Origin: Bradysia coprophila
Taxonomy: Eukaryota > Arthropoda > Insecta > Diptera > Sciaridae
Reading direction: 5' to 3'
NCBI RefSeq assembly: GCF_014529535.1
Contig: NW_023503442.1
Coordinates: forward strand, 434,001 to 498,000
Length of the DNA stretch: 64,000 nucleotides
Shown here: positions 1 to 11,224 of the stretch, in pieces
How positions within the stretch are numbered: position 1 is the first letter of the stretch
How the letters are laid out: each line of letters opens with the position of its first letter
The notes under the pieces: model-generated
Seen by the model: only the letters and a program-made list of their open reading frames with translations
What the model was told of the DNA's origin: nothing
Database searches by the model: none
Made by a program: the position numbers and the translations under genes

Positions 1-304
1 TATAAACTAGCCATAATTTTGCAGAGAAATAATTTCCACAAGGTTACAAACATTGCTAATCTGTAACAAATTTTATATATTTCTCTCACATAATAAGCCT
101 TTTACTTCACCAAAAATCTCTTTATAAAGAAGGCTTTGCAAGTCACACGTAAGCATGTGCTAAGCTCATTTTATTTCATTTTATGTGTAGAGTAGATCAC
201 TTTACCATCGAAAAATTTATTTTGCTTTAGAACTGTAAGATGAACTGTGAAAACTGGTACATGTTTTGTTCGTAAAAGGCCTATTTGTGAGCTCAATATA
301 TCAA

Positions 305-1060
305 TTTTTAGCTCCGTACGAAGTACAAAGGGGCTTATAGGATTACGATGCCGTGTGTAATTGATGGAATTCGAAGCAGACGGTAAGGGCAAAGTGTTTG
401 CCTATGTTCATAGATGACGAATCCGCAATAAAAATTTTGTCTGTCCGTCTGTCCGTCACGTCGATATCTTGAGTAAATCAAATCCGATTTCAAAAAAAAA
501 ATTTCCCTGAAAGATAGTCGAAATAGTGAGGCTAAGTTCGAAGATGGGCATATTCGGGTCGGCCCTTCGTGAGTTAGGGCCACCTAAGTGATTTAAGGTC
601 TTTTGGTGATATTTATGGCAAGACAAACGATGGAAATGTAAATGACATGCCAAATGATAGGTATTGTCAATACCAATCCAGGAAAAAAAAGTTTTTTAAA
701 ATCGGGTGAGTGGACCGTGAGTTAGGGCCTTAGAAGTGAAATGCTACTAGGGCCCTATGTGTATTTTACATATAACTCGAGTAAATTTCATCCGTCTTTC
801 GTAATTTTTGTTTCATTTGGAAGGTAATCAAAGGCCGAATAGAATGTTGTTGAAAAAAAATTAAATTTGGGTCCTCGGACTAAGGCCGGTACTAGGGCCC
901 TATGTGTATTTTACATACAACTCGCGTAAATTTCATCCGTTTGTCGTAATTTTTGTTTAATTTAGAAGGTAATCGAAGGCCGAATAGAATGTAGTTGAAA
1001 AAAAAATTAAATTTGGGTCCTCGGACTAAGGCCCGGTACTAGGGCCCTATGTGTATTTAT
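305..1060 (+). repeat. Family A element, left part, truncated
   Basis: It starts with TTTTTAGCTCCGTACGAAGTAC, the family A left end (here with a C-to-T change), followed by the block that includes a 'gaatccgcaataaaa' segment and then about two degenerate ~145-bp units containing 'actagggccctatgtgtatt'. It stops where the RTE LINE fragments begin. The same left end occurs at 38807, 50958, 52953 and 58529. The terminal right-end iterons are missing. Confidence 0.75.
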
Positions 1061-1074
1061 ACTCAATAAATTAA

Positions 1075-1243
1075 TGTTTTTCATCTCGGCTACTGCGGCC
1101 TTGACTTCATCAACAGTTATGTCGGGCATATCCTCCGATCCCACGTTTCTTATTATTGGTCTATCTTCGATTTCTTCCGTTGGACTCTGTCTTGCTGAAG
1201 AAAACAAATTCTCATAAAATTCTGTTGCAATATCTGTTGCCAC
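1075..1243 (-). pseudogene. RTE-like LINE, inverted N-terminal RT fragment
   Basis: The minus strand encodes a stretch with the pattern FYENLF, then ITVDEVKAAVAEMKN. This matches the start of RTE-type reverse transcriptases, where an acidic 'tveEVkaAi..mKn' helix precedes the catalytic palm. No downstream RT motif follows, and the frame runs into antisense of the next feature. It is a dead fragment lying opposite to the LINE 3' end next to it. Confidence 0.65.
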
Positions 1244-1266
1244 TGAAACTGCTAAATACAAATCCC

Positions 1267-1446
1267 GATGGAAGACGCAGACCAGGAAGACCAAGAGCGA
1301 GATAGAAAGATGCAATTGAGTCTGATCAAAAAGTACTAAGAGTGAGCGACTGGAGAACGTTGGCGCGGAATAGGTCCGATTGGAGAAGATTGCTGGAAGA
1401 GGCCAAAACCAATAGTAGGTTATAGTGCCCGCCTAAGTAAGTAAGT
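1267..1446 (+). pseudogene. RTE-like LINE 3' end (C-terminus plus TAAG tail)
   Basis: Plus-strand translation gives DGRRRPGRPRAR, one internal stop at about 1306, then a stretch ending SDWRTLARNRSDWRRLLEEA and a stop at 1423-1425. This is the usual C-terminus of RTE-class LINEs. The stop is followed by 'gcccgcctaagtaagtaag', the short tandem tail typical of RTE 3' ends. It points away from the RT fragment at 1075-1243. Confidence 0.75.
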
Positions 1447-2129
1447 ACTTCACAAAAACAAAACAGTCGAAGTAGTTTGTCAACATGTCATCAAAACAGT
1501 AGTGTACCAGTGATGCTTTCGGGATTAATGTTATGAAGAAGTGTGAGCCGATTTCATGGGTTCTAGGTTAAAATAACCCCAACAAAATATCGACGAGACA
1601 AAATAACTACTACCAAAATAACCCCGGGGAAAAAAAAGAGGACAAAGCACTGGGTAATTATTTAGGGTCAGTCTCGAACTCGTTTTCTTATAATTTAGAA
1701 GCGGCGAGCTTTTTCATAATTTCCAGACGTTAATGGGGCTCTGCCCCAAACCCCGCTAGGGGCTCCGCCTCTTAGACCCCGCAAGGGTGATATTCGGGGA
1801 CGGGTAATCTGGCACACCATACAAATTGATGGTGTGCCAGATTCACCTATAGGCGGCGAATTTGGCACAATCATGACTTCTCATTACATGTCGTAAAAGG
1901 ACGCATACTATGATGCGTGTGCCAGATTCCCCGATGCCTGATATTCTTCCTTGACCCCCTATGCGGGGGCTGCCGTGACCCTGCTTTTTTATTTTTTTAT
2001 TTTCTTCACGGCCTGCGGCTCTAACTTCCCTAAAACTAATATTAGCATTAGCATTTGCGATGTTGTACTTATATGTACCAGTTGAATTCTGGGCAAGTTC
2101 TAGCCACAATTTTTATAGGCATGTAATTA

Positions 2130-2810
2130 AAGTGATAGCTATTTAATAAGAAATGATCACAAGAAAATAGGAAATGATCACTAGAAAAAGAGAAATGATC
2201 ACAATTTTTTTATGATAGCAATAAAAATAGAATTTGATCACCAAAAAATAAGAATTTGATCACTAAATATATGCAATTTTACCACTAACATATGATCGTC
2301 TCGAAATAAGAAATGATCTACAATTATACGAATTTGATTACAAAAAATAAAGAAATGATCGTGCAAAATAAAAAATTTGATTGCAAGAAATAAGGATATG
2401 CTATCTATTATTCTGTTTGATTATTAGACGATGCAAGAGAAAAAAAATTAACACCTAAGTTACCAACACCGTTCCGGCGCCCGGCTCGCATTGCGGCCCT
2501 CCGCTTCGCTACGGGGCAATGGGCCGGATCGCTCGGCGTGTTAAAACGCTTTTTATGTGTATTCGTTCGGACTTTTAGTGATCAAATTCTTTACTTTTAG
2601 TAATCAAATTCTTTATTTTTAGTGATCAAATTCTTTATTTTTAGTGATCACATTTGATTTAGCGGGTGGTAGGTACTACTTGTGATCACTTCTTATTTTA
2701 GGTTGATAGAATCTTATTTCGTAGTGTTATATTTGAAAAACTGGTTGTGATCACATTCTTATTTTCCTGCAATCATTTTAATTTTCAAGTGATCAATTCT
2801 TATTTTAGAT
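2130..2810. mobile_element. Foldback element with TGATCA iterons
   Basis: The left arm (2130-2400) carries many copies of 'aagaatttgatcac' and close variants. The right arm (2575-2810) carries the reverse complements, 'gtgatcaaattctt'. Each unit is centred on the palindrome TGATCA. The core at 2463-2545 is strikingly GC-rich (for example ggcgcccggctcgcattgcg). No ORF of note lies inside. The structure fits a non-autonomous foldback or subterminal-repeat DNA transposon; the superfamily is unknown. Confidence 0.6.
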
Positions 2811-2866
2811 TTATCGCTTTTATTTCTTCCCATTTTTATATATTACAATTACAGTCGAACTCGAAT

Positions 2867-3310
2867 ATAGTAGATATACTCGAATACTGTCGATATCCTC
2901 GAATTCTGTCGATATCCTCGAATTCTGTCGATATACTCAAATATAGTCGATACACTGTGGAATATAGTCGCATTCTGTCGATATCCTCGAATATAGTTGA
3001 TATCCTCGAATATAGTCGATATCCTCGAATATAGTCGATAGACTCGAATAGTTTCGAATTCTGTCGATATACTCGAATTCTGTCGATATACTCGAATTCT
3101 GTCGATGTCCTCGAATATAGTCGATGTACTTGAATATAGTCGATGTACTTGAATATAGTCGATGTCCTCGAATATAGTCGATGCCCTAAAATATAGTCGA
3201 TGTCATCGAATATAGTCGAAAAGTCATCGAATATACCCGATATCGTCGAATATAGTCGATATACTCGAATATAGTCGATACACTGGAATATAGTCATATC
3301 CTCGAACACG
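2867..3310. repeat. CTCGAATATAGTCGA minisatellite
   Basis: A degenerate tandem array of about 21-bp units, roughly CTCGAATATAGTCGATATC. Each unit contains inverted CTCGA/TCGA(G) arms. Apparent ORFs on both strands arise because the unit length is a multiple of three and contains few stops. It is related to the array at 46260-47300. Confidence 0.85.
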
Positions 3311-3370
3311 GTGGGGTTGAAATAAACTTAAATAGAGTCGCGACACCACCTCTGATTTTTTTAAATATTC

Positions 3371-3805
3371 TTATTGATGGACTCGAGTTCTATAAGGAAC
3401 CACATTCAGTTCGCAAAATTTTCCAGCCGTTTCGGAGAACCGGCACTCATGGCCGTGCGGGACCGACGAGTCAATTTGAATACAGATTGTTATCGCAACG
3501 GATAGAGGGACTAATTCTAAGCTAATTCGTATTGAAATGGCTCTTCTCGACAACTTGACCACGTAGCTACAGTCAGCTAAAGTCGAAAATTCGACATCTT
3601 TGAATGGTGATATGTCCAAGACGAAGAAAGTTTGAAACTCTTTGAATGGCGATATTGGTAGAGGATTCCATGCTCTATTAAACGCCGAGAATGGATTTTA
3701 CAAAATTTGTCTGAATTGTACAATATTTGAAAATGTTATTTTCACCATCCTTGGCAAAACTTCGATACATCTGTAATACACAGGTTGACTCTGTCTGCAA
3801 CAAAA
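3371..3805. other. Unassigned stretch
   Basis: Only a short uncharacterised minus-strand open frame (82 codons, 3371-3619) is present. It has no recognisable motif and no splice or promoter context. Confidence 0.4.
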
Positions 3806-3812
3806 CAATAAT

Positions 3813-4366
3813 GCCTGATCAGCTTGCAGTCTAAGCTTTACAACGATACCATACTTGCCATACCAGCCTCACAACAAGTATCTGTTACAACATTTTGTTT
3901 GTAGCAAGGTCACTACGCCAAAATTTTCAATTTATTAGCTATCTTCAAGTGCCCATTCCTTTTGGATAAGTGGAATTGTTCTCCATTCTTCATTAATAAG
4001 TGATTTAAGTTATGTAAAGCATTTTTTACGATAATTACGTATATCTGGAGTCGATTAAAGCAAATTTCGTTAGCCGTTAGAGGAAATTTAACCCAAAAAT
4101 ATGTGGAAATCAGTTTTAACCGACTCCAGATACACGTAATTAATGTAAGAATTGCTGCAAATAACTTATACCACTTTTATGAAGAATGCATAACAATTCC
4201 ATTCATTCTAAAGGAACGGGCACTTGAAGATAGATAGTAAATTGAAAATTTCGTCGTAGAGTGACCTTGCTGCAAACAAAATGTCGTAACAGATACTTGT
4301 TGTGAGGCTGGTATGGCGAGTGTGATATCGTTGTAAAGCTTAGACTGCAGGCTGATCAGGCCTTCG
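3813..4366. repeat. Long hairpin (inverted repeat)
   Basis: The arm starting 'cctgatcagcttgcagtctaag' near 3813 is the imperfect reverse complement of the arm ending 'cagactgcaggctgatcagg' at about 4366. Matching continues inward (tatctgttacaacattttg against its complement; tctggagtcg against cgactccaga) to a loop around 4060-4110. Arm length is about 250 bp and the arms are roughly 85-90% matched by eye. This is MITE-like; transcripts could be processed into small RNAs, but that is inference. Confidence 0.8.
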
Positions 4367-4379
4367 GCTCGGATATGCA

Positions 4380-6240
4380 AACTCTACACTTGTCAAAATA
4401 ACCGTTTCCAAAGCTTGTTACATAAAACCACACTTGTGAGGCTGGCTCGTATCACAAAATTGATCCCTCATGTAATGAACTACCTCCACAGCATCCAATG
4501 TAATTTACTATTAAAAACGTTACTTGTTAAATTTTCAAACACTTTATTATAATTATTTAGTTTCACAAAATCAAAGTTCTTTCTTATTTAATTATTCTTT
4601 ACTTACTGACCAATGTTCATGGAGAATGAAGGCCTTTTATAGCAACCAACTACATGTACTCTTATGGACTCCATAAGAACCCATGTATTTAAATTTAAAA
4701 GTCGTTATATGAAACGGAAACGAAGACTAGGGAAATATTTCAAAATGCTTTTTCTATGTTGTTAATGGGGAGGATGTGGTTGACGTAATGTCTTGAAACG
4801 GTGGAACGTTTGACGGTCACATCCTCTGTATGGATAAACAGCTGGGTCTTCTCAATGTCAAGAAAACAGAATTGTTTTCTCATTTTGTTCTACCAACAAG
4901 CTGCATTGAATATCCCCATTGGTTTTTAATTATGGGTTAATATGTACAATGCGTTTCGTCTATGTTGAATGAACTCGTAAATTTGGGAATGCAAGCGATC
5001 TCGTTGTTCATTCCTCAGTACCGACCTCTGTTAATAACTGTTTCAATTGTTGACGAGCTTTTACAATTTTACATGCGCAACCGTTGGTTTGCGTATTGAG
5101 CTTAATTATGGTTAACCATTTGTTTTGTACTGTGGTGTACTACAGGCCTCAATATTTGAATAAGTTTGTGATTGAGTAATAACTCCTTTACATTATTGTC
5201 TGTAAACTCATGGATTTGAGGACATCAGTTTGAGTCAAATTTTCGGATATTTAGCAAAAAAAAGCTGCTACATGAGTTACAAGTGCAAATACAAATGTTC
5301 TAAAAAAAGTATTGAAATTTTGTACGAGAAACAGACGTGTGGTACCGTAAATTTTATATGAAAGTGACAATATCCTAAATGGGATAACATAACTTTTAAC
5401 GGAACACAACGGCGTCTGGAATGGGATACTGGTTGCTTTGATGAGAAACAGAGACCTATTTAGTATACCGTAGATACTGTAGGATACCATAAATTTCATA
5501 TAAAAGTGACGGTATCCTTAGGGGCCATTCGGAAATTACGCACGCGGTAAATTAGGATTTTTCGACACCACCCTACCCCCTCAGTATTCCTAAAATCAGT
5601 ATTTTTCTAGATAGATCAAGTTTATGTCACAGAAAAGCAATGAGAACACAATTTTTGATTGGTACGTAGAGCCAGACGACACCAGCATCAAGTGTTCGTC
5701 CAATGTCGCTTATTGCGAAAGATGAAAGGGCATGGTCTCATTCGTGGGTAGTTCCTCTATAGCTCCGTACATTAATCATTGCAGATCGATGGAAACCTGA
5801 AACCGAATCAGATGCTGATAGTGTGCACCAGTGAGTTCTGGTCATTTTGTCTTTACTGTACGCTGAACGAGTTAAGTAACGAAGTAACATTGGATGCTGC
5901 GGAAGTAACTTTTGAGCAACAGGCTTTAGTAACTGCATTTTCTACAGGCGTAGAGTTTGCGAATCCGTGCCGAAGGTGATATATACAATCATACTTTTCG
6001 GAAATGTAGTTTTACTGAAGCTTGTTGCTCAAAAACGCAGGAGTGAGCTTTCTTTCTTCAAATTTCTAAAACAAGGTTCTAGTTTGTTGGCCTAAAGTTT
6101 AAGGCTAACGTGCAACATAACCTCGTCCGAAATAAATAGGAGCACTTTTTGTAGTTCGAACAATCGGCTGATCACTTTTGTTGTTTACTTGGGTTGATTT
6201 TACTTTTATTTCATTTTCAAACTCATTCCTTTATTGTAGA
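4380..6240. other. Mostly unassigned AT-rich sequence
   Basis: No convincing gene. Two imperfect copies of 'taccgtaaattttatatgaaagtg' (around 5343 and 5487) form a short direct repeat. At 5520 'ggggccattcggaaattacgcacgc' resembles terminal sequences of some insect DNA transposons, but no second end was found. Short overlapping open frames at 5738-5979 on both strands have no recognised motif. Confidence 0.4.
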
Positions 6241-6244
6241 GAAG

Positions 6245-7437
6245 TTAAACATCAGCAACGGATGTTCCAGCTGTTCCTAGACAACGTGGACGAGCAAGTG
6301 GAATCAAGTACAATTTACCGTCACCCGGATGAGAGGAGGTGTATTGATTGTTTCCGTAAGTATCTGTATAATCGATTCCAGTTACAACGGCCAAATGATC
6401 TAATTTCGGTCCCACAATTGCGACGTCACTAACATGCGTGCCTGGCACTTTGATTGTTTCCAAAAGCTTACCACTCCTGCAACAATTTGAACAATTTGAA
6501 TGCAATTGAAGTGAAAAGAAATTGGACAACGCTACTTCGTGTCGATGTAGTAGACTCTTCCCTTATTTTGTTCGCCAACATACAAATTCCCACACTGATC
6601 CACAGCGAGTCCGGAAGGAAAGTTCTTTGCTGGCACGAAGCGGTAAACGATTCTTGACTTACTGAATGTCTTTTTCCGATCATCATATTTATATGCCACT
6701 ATCGCTGGCAAGCAATCATCGGCCATAAATAATGTGTTTGTCTTTGAGTCAAAAGCGAAGCCATTCGAAAAGAATCCAGGGGAAATGACGTCCACATAGC
6801 AATGTCTTTTTAAGTCGAGATATGCTGCCGCTGATTCTGTATCCAATGTGTCACAGTTTCCAGGATGCAAACTAACAAGAAGCAACCCATCAGATAAAGT
6901 GACTGCGCGATCGATTATACCCGAATCTGTTGGACTGCGACAACTAACATCTTCACGCCTAACTGCCTCAGGGGAGAGATGTGGCAAAGACACGTACGAC
7001 GTACAGTTGGTGAAACCACAGATTAGTAAATCGGTATCACTGGCTGATGGAACACAGAACGATGGTACACTAGAGGATTTCTTCAAAGTGGTTTCGTAGA
7101 GACGTTTCGTTTCCCAATCGAATTGGAATATTGACGGATTCTTGACAGCAGCTGAAAATGGAAAATTCAAATGAAACTGAGTGCATATTACCAGGAGTCA
7201 CCAGTATTTGCCTATGGAATCAACGAATATAGCCACATTGGTTCGGCTGTCCCAAAATATTTGTTGAGCGAATCTTAGGGGATTCCGTGGTTTGTACTCT
7301 TGAATGTTGCTGGCCTAAACGGAAAATGTTAATCGGTCTTTCCGGATATTTAGGTGAGTAAGTTCTACAAACGTTCGTTTACTTACAGCAAAGTTCGCCA
7401 TAAAAGCTATCACTAAACATTCTTTTAGTTTCGGCAT
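6245..7437 (-). CDS. Secreted SMP-30/regucalcin-like protein, probably catalytically degenerate
   Basis: Four exons: 7437-7387, 7314-7212, 7151-6536 and 6476-6245, giving 333 residues. The introns are 72, 60 and 59 bp. Residues 1-18 form a signal peptide (start MPKLKECLVIAF). The rest is a SMP-30/gluconolactonase six-bladed propeller: IFWDSRTNVAIFVDS at the N-terminus, SNGFAFDSKTNTLFMADD (N181 kept) and FPSGLAVDQCGNLYVGE. Family metal ligands are altered: the usual Glu of 'GEGPxWD' aligns to Gln, and the usual Asp of 'PDG' is Ser231, so lactonase activity is doubtful. Intron 2 fits only with a GC-AG donor (ATAG/GCAAAT), which keeps phase 1; the nearby GT donors break the frame. Start chosen because it opens the signal peptide and splices in phase. 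Family call firm; function uncertain. Confidence 0.82.
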
Positions 7438-7505
7438 AATTCTACAGGTATTGGAACAAATGGAAGGAATCGCACTGAATACTTTCCTGTTTTCTACGAA
7501 CATTA

Positions 7506-7678
7506 ATATTTATACGCTTTGCTGTTGAGAAAATGGACACGATATCGTGATCGGACAAACGATTTCACAATTCGTGCATGGCATATAATAGGTAAATGGG
7601 CAACTATGTAACCACGACCTATTTTGTGGCATTCTCTTCTTGAAATAATCGCTTTTTAAAGGCTACATCCGAGATATT
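7506..7678. repeat. Dispersed repeat lying upstream of the SMP-30-like gene
   Basis: About 170 bp containing the perfect palindrome CACGATATCGTG. It recurs at 34588-34758 with about 90% identity and in the same orientation. It begins about 70 bp upstream of the SMP-30-like start codon, so it overlaps where that gene's promoter should be. A shared regulatory fragment or a small transposon are both possible. Confidence 0.75.
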
Positions 7679-7689
7679 ACAATTTCAAA

Positions 7690-7960
7690 ATATTAAACAG
7701 ACTTGTACCGCCTCATTAAAGTACGACCCGTAATCCTATTGCGTACGTGACCCTAGTGCGTTCGTAACCCTAATTCGTCCCTGACCCTAATCCTTCCGTA
7801 GCCCTAATATGTCCGTAACTCTAATACAGCGTGATATATGGAATGCCTAAAACACTCCACAGACAAACGCCTGCAGCCATTTTGTTGAAGACCGGAAGTA
7901 GTTCTGACGATTTACATTCGTTAATACCTTTCAAACAAAAAAATAAATGTGTTGGACTTG
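7690..7960 (-). repeat. Family A right-end iterons and a family B fragment
   Basis: From 7725 to 7830 there are several ~17-bp units of the type 'gtgaccctagtgcgttcgt' and 'ccgtagccctaatatg', the reverse complement of the family A right-end iterons. From 7840 to 7960 there is family B-like sequence ('atatggaatgcctaaaacactcc', 'gccattttgttg'). Confidence 0.6.
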
Positions 7961-8149
7961 GTTTTCGTGAATAATTCAAGCGATTTCAAGCTAAGTGAAG
8001 ACAACTAGACTAGCATCGACAAAACGCAACAAGACATCTACCACGTCCCATACGACATCAGATTAGATTACTCGAAATCATTGTCGATTGCGGAAACTAT
8101 CACCGTTCGACAATATAAACGAGGAAATTATGAAAGGATATCACACCAA

Positions 8150-9496
8150 TTTTTTTTTGAAATCATTTATTTAATCATTCCATAATAAACATTGCGCGGA
8201 ATACAGCCTCATTCGAAAAAGTATACAATTTAAAAAAAATCAAATTTTCGTGTCAATCAAAATATAAATTATCAGTCCTGTGGTTTGATACGTAGAACGC
8301 TTGCTTCATACGCAAGAGGTCTGGGGTTCAAATCTCGTCAGGGCGCGTAAAACAAAAATTTTATTTCCAAATTTCAATTTCATTGTCAAGTAACTTGCAA
8401 TCTTCATGCATAAAATATTATTTCAATGTTCGGAACACCACCGAAGCAATACAACATTCAAAATAATAAATTAAATTTTTATCACAGTAAGAATACTATC
8501 AATTTCGTCTAAGGTAAAATTAGAATAAAATATCACAAAAAAGTTATCCACAATCAATTCACAAAAACGAAGGGAGATATGGCAGAAAACATCTCACTTT
8601 CATTCATGACTTTGAGCTTAACTTTAGCTTTGAATGAGTGAATACACCTGAGCTGACGGACTTCGGAACTGAGCCGGTTATACTCACTGATGGACTGCTG
8701 TAGTGATGGGTGAATGTTTAATAGATGCACACAACTTCGTCGTCTTGAGGATCGCATATGAATGTCTCCATTGAGTCGGATGTCGAATCCATGTTTCGTC
8801 AATGATTTAACCATACGATGCAGATGCACCACTCTCTCCACTATGGCAAGTTGATGAATTGGGAGAATGCTAACGCTGTACAGAAAGGTGGTTGAAGTGT
8901 CTCTGGGAAGTCGAAAGCACGCTTTGAGGCACTTATTTTGCATAGTTTGCAGTTCATCCATTTTTGTTTTGTTACCCTGGCTGTAGATCGGTAGCATGTA
9001 AACGATGTGACTCTGAACATACGCATGATAAAGTTGCTTTCTTTTACCGGCCGGAATGTATTTTCCACATCTCCACATCAGCGGTGCGAACGGACGAACC
9101 ATCTTTTTAACGTGCTCGATGTGACAGTCGAATGTTAGCTTTTCGTCTAAGATGAGACCAAGGTACATACTTGTAGGTGCGAACACGTTTTATGTTTTCA
9201 TTGTCGATCATAATGTTAAAGTCAGGCAGAGAGCTGGCACGTCCAAACGTCATATAACATGTCTTCCCAATGTTCATTGTTAGAATGTTTTGATTAAGCC
9301 ATTTGTGCAGTAGCCTGACGTCGCGTTGCATAATTTGTTCCAAGGTACTTGGTGAATCAGCCGCATAGTAAAGGACTGTGTCGTCCGCGTACAATAGTAT
9401 CTTGCCAATGAAATCTAATTGAAGAATGTCGTTTATGTACATGAGGAACATTAATGGACCGATAATAGACCAATAGAAGCAATTCATTTCCAGCAC
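8150..9496 (-). pseudogene. 5'-truncated CR1/L2-like LINE
   Basis: Minus-strand reverse transcriptase carries IIGPLMFLMYINDI and the catalytic LLYADDTVLYYA (9496-9190). After a frameshift near 9186 the C-terminal half follows (YLGLILDEKLTF, ending at 8554). A poly-T run at 8150-8158 is the poly(A) tail on this strand. It is the same family as the copy at 47771-50090: both end with FKxKVKLK and then ISPxxFxN. The 5' endonuclease region is absent. Confidence 0.85.
8275..8345 (+). other. tRNA-like sequence (CAT anticodon), probably pseudogene or SINE head
   Basis: GTCCTG and CAGGGC can pair as an acceptor stem. CTTGC-TTCATAC-GCAAG forms a clean anticodon arm with anticodon CAT. GGTTCAAATCT resembles a B box. 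Positions 8-9 are GG, and the T stem pairs badly, so a functional tRNA-Met is doubtful. It lies within the 3' UTR of the antisense LINE. Confidence 0.5.
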
Positions 9497-9499
9497 GAA

Positions 9500-9722
9500 T
9501 TTAGCGTGAGAGACGACGATTCAGCATACGAATTTTCAACGGTGGTGTTGAATTACGCAATGAACGAACTAAGGACAGGAAAATAAACAGTGAAGAGATT
9601 AAAGGCAAATTCAAATTTCAGGTATTGTCTTTCTTCCGATTTTTATTTCTTATGTGAAAATATTTCTTATTAATTATGATTATTGCTCAGTATGATTATT
9701 CGAAATTCCAACTTTCAAATTT
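9500..9722. other. Unassigned AT-rich stretch
   Basis: No gene or clear repeat seen between the LINE and the transposase-like pseudogene. Confidence 0.35.
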
Positions 9723-9724
9723 CT

Positions 9725-11130
9725 ACAGTCCACAAAAGGATCAACCGTTCATTGGGACGGTAAACTCATGGAGAATATCACAAGCAAGGAAAAACTGGAT
9801 CGGCTGTCGGTCAAAATAACTAATGCGGGCAAAGACCAGTTGCTAGGAGCTCGAGAGCTGGGTGACGGAGCTCTTAGAAAACTGGGACCAGATCGACAAA
9901 GTGGAATGTTGCTGTTTCGACACAACAAGTTCAAATACAGGAAGCTTTCAAGGAGCAGCGGTGCGGCTGGAACAACTGTTGGGAAGAAGTTTACTGTACC
10001 TTCCATGTCGCCATCATATAGCGGAGGTGATTCTACGCGCCGTGTTTGAGTTAAAGGTGAAATTTGTTTTTGGTTTTTCAATGAACCGAAATAACCGAAA
10101 TACTTAAAAGGTATACGGCACAACAGGCAAAGGACGTTCCTATGTTTAAAACATTTCAACAAGATTGGAACAACATCGATCAGGAGTGATACATACCTGG
10201 CATAAAAGATCGTTATGTCAGAAAACAGCTCGCCGGCGAAAATTTAGAAGGCTTGAAAACGTTCATCAAAAAACAATTGGCGAAACCAATTCGCAGGTAT
10301 GACTACAGAGAATTCCTGGAGGTTAGTCTGTTGTTTCTCGGTGAGCAGATACCCAATTCCGAAAGTAGAGCGTCAATATTCCACCGACCAGGGGCAGTCC
10401 ACCACGCTAGGTTGATGGCAAAAGACATTTATACGTTGAAAATGTTTTTTTTGAGAACAAATTGAGCTGTCCGAAGATCTGAAGGTTGGCATGGCACTCT
10501 GTATTTTTATCATTCGACATTACTTGGCCTATTGGTTTCGGTCTCCTCGCGCCATAGAAACGCCGATGCTGGACCTCGAATTTAACCAAAAAATCGATCT
10601 GACAAGGTCAGTAGATGAAGCTGTGACAGATGAGGTCGTACGAAAAATGGTCAATCACTTATGGTATCTAACTGAAGAAGCCTTAGGATTTGCAATTTTC
10701 GACAAAAAAGTGTCAATCCTCCAAAAGCGAAAGATGGTGAAACGACTTCAAGTTGACCCGGAAAGAGAACCACTGAAAAGGGTCATAGTCGATTTGCAAA
10801 ATTTCCATCAAGTGGTACAGAGCAGTCTCAGCGATTTCGTGAATTGTCATACGCTCAAATTTTTCGAACGCTTCTCAATCGACACCGAATTTTTGAGTCA
10901 TGATCCTGCTTCATGGATGGACAGAGATGACTTTAAATCGGCTAGAGAAAAGTTGAAGTTGGTCAAGGTAACACGTTTCCTTCTAAAGACATAATTTTTG
11001 GCTTATAGAATTGTAATGTATTCGAAGGTTGTCAAGGACACGGCAGAAAGATTACAACAAAAAAATTTCAAGAAACGAAGACGAAAAACACTTTATCCTC
11101 TTCATACAAGAACCTTACATTGTTAGGAAC
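9725..11130 (+). pseudogene. Transposase-like (Cc8L18.2-like family) copy A
   Basis: Broken reading frames cover most of the family: VHWDGKLM (9730), CCFDTTSSNTG, GAAVRLEQLLGRSLLYLPCRHH (9900-10025), YDYREFLEVSLLFLGE and a PGAVHHARLMAKDIY block (10290-10440), then NHLWYLTEEALGFAIFD (10650-10710) and SDFVNCHTLKFFERF. The spaced D...D...CxxH...E pattern suggests an RNase H-fold transposase; this is inference. There are frameshifts near 9860 and 10460. Likely introns at 10056-10110 and about 10967-11027 do not coincide with those of copy B. I recall similar arthropod and cnidarian proteins annotated 'Cc8L18.2-like', but could not check. Confidence 0.75.
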
Positions 11131-11224
11131 AAAGTCAAATGATGTGACAATAAAACGTATAACGTCGCGTCATTCACCACTCAGGTACAGACAAAATAAG
11201 AACCTGTTTAATAACGTCGAAGAA

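Larger units (their letters stand above)
1565..3310. mobile_element. Iteron/minisatellite element, copy 1 (composite)
   Basis: Three modules are shared with 45937-47551: repeats of ACAAAATAACYCC (about 1575-1640), GC-rich blocks with a 'gcgggggctgccg' core next to a run ending 'ttcttcacg' (1735-1800 and 1950-2010), and a CTCGAATATAGTCGA minisatellite (2867-3310). A separate foldback element (2130-2810) appears nested inside. No right-hand iteron cluster was found after 3310, so the right end is uncertain. No coding region was recognised. Confidence 0.5.

Noticed and set aside
2463..2545. GC-rich block resembling bacterial DNA
   Set aside because: It is embedded in an AT-rich foldback element with matching arms on both sides, so contamination or transfer is not needed.
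2836..3309. 157-codon minus-strand open frame
   Set aside because: Shadow of the TCGA minisatellite.
5738..5979. Overlapping 66-codon frames on both strands
   Set aside because: No motif, no promoter or splice context; likely chance.
8275..8345. Functional tRNA-Met gene
   Set aside because: Poor T stem, GG at positions 8-9 and location in a LINE 3' UTR argue for a pseudogene or SINE head.
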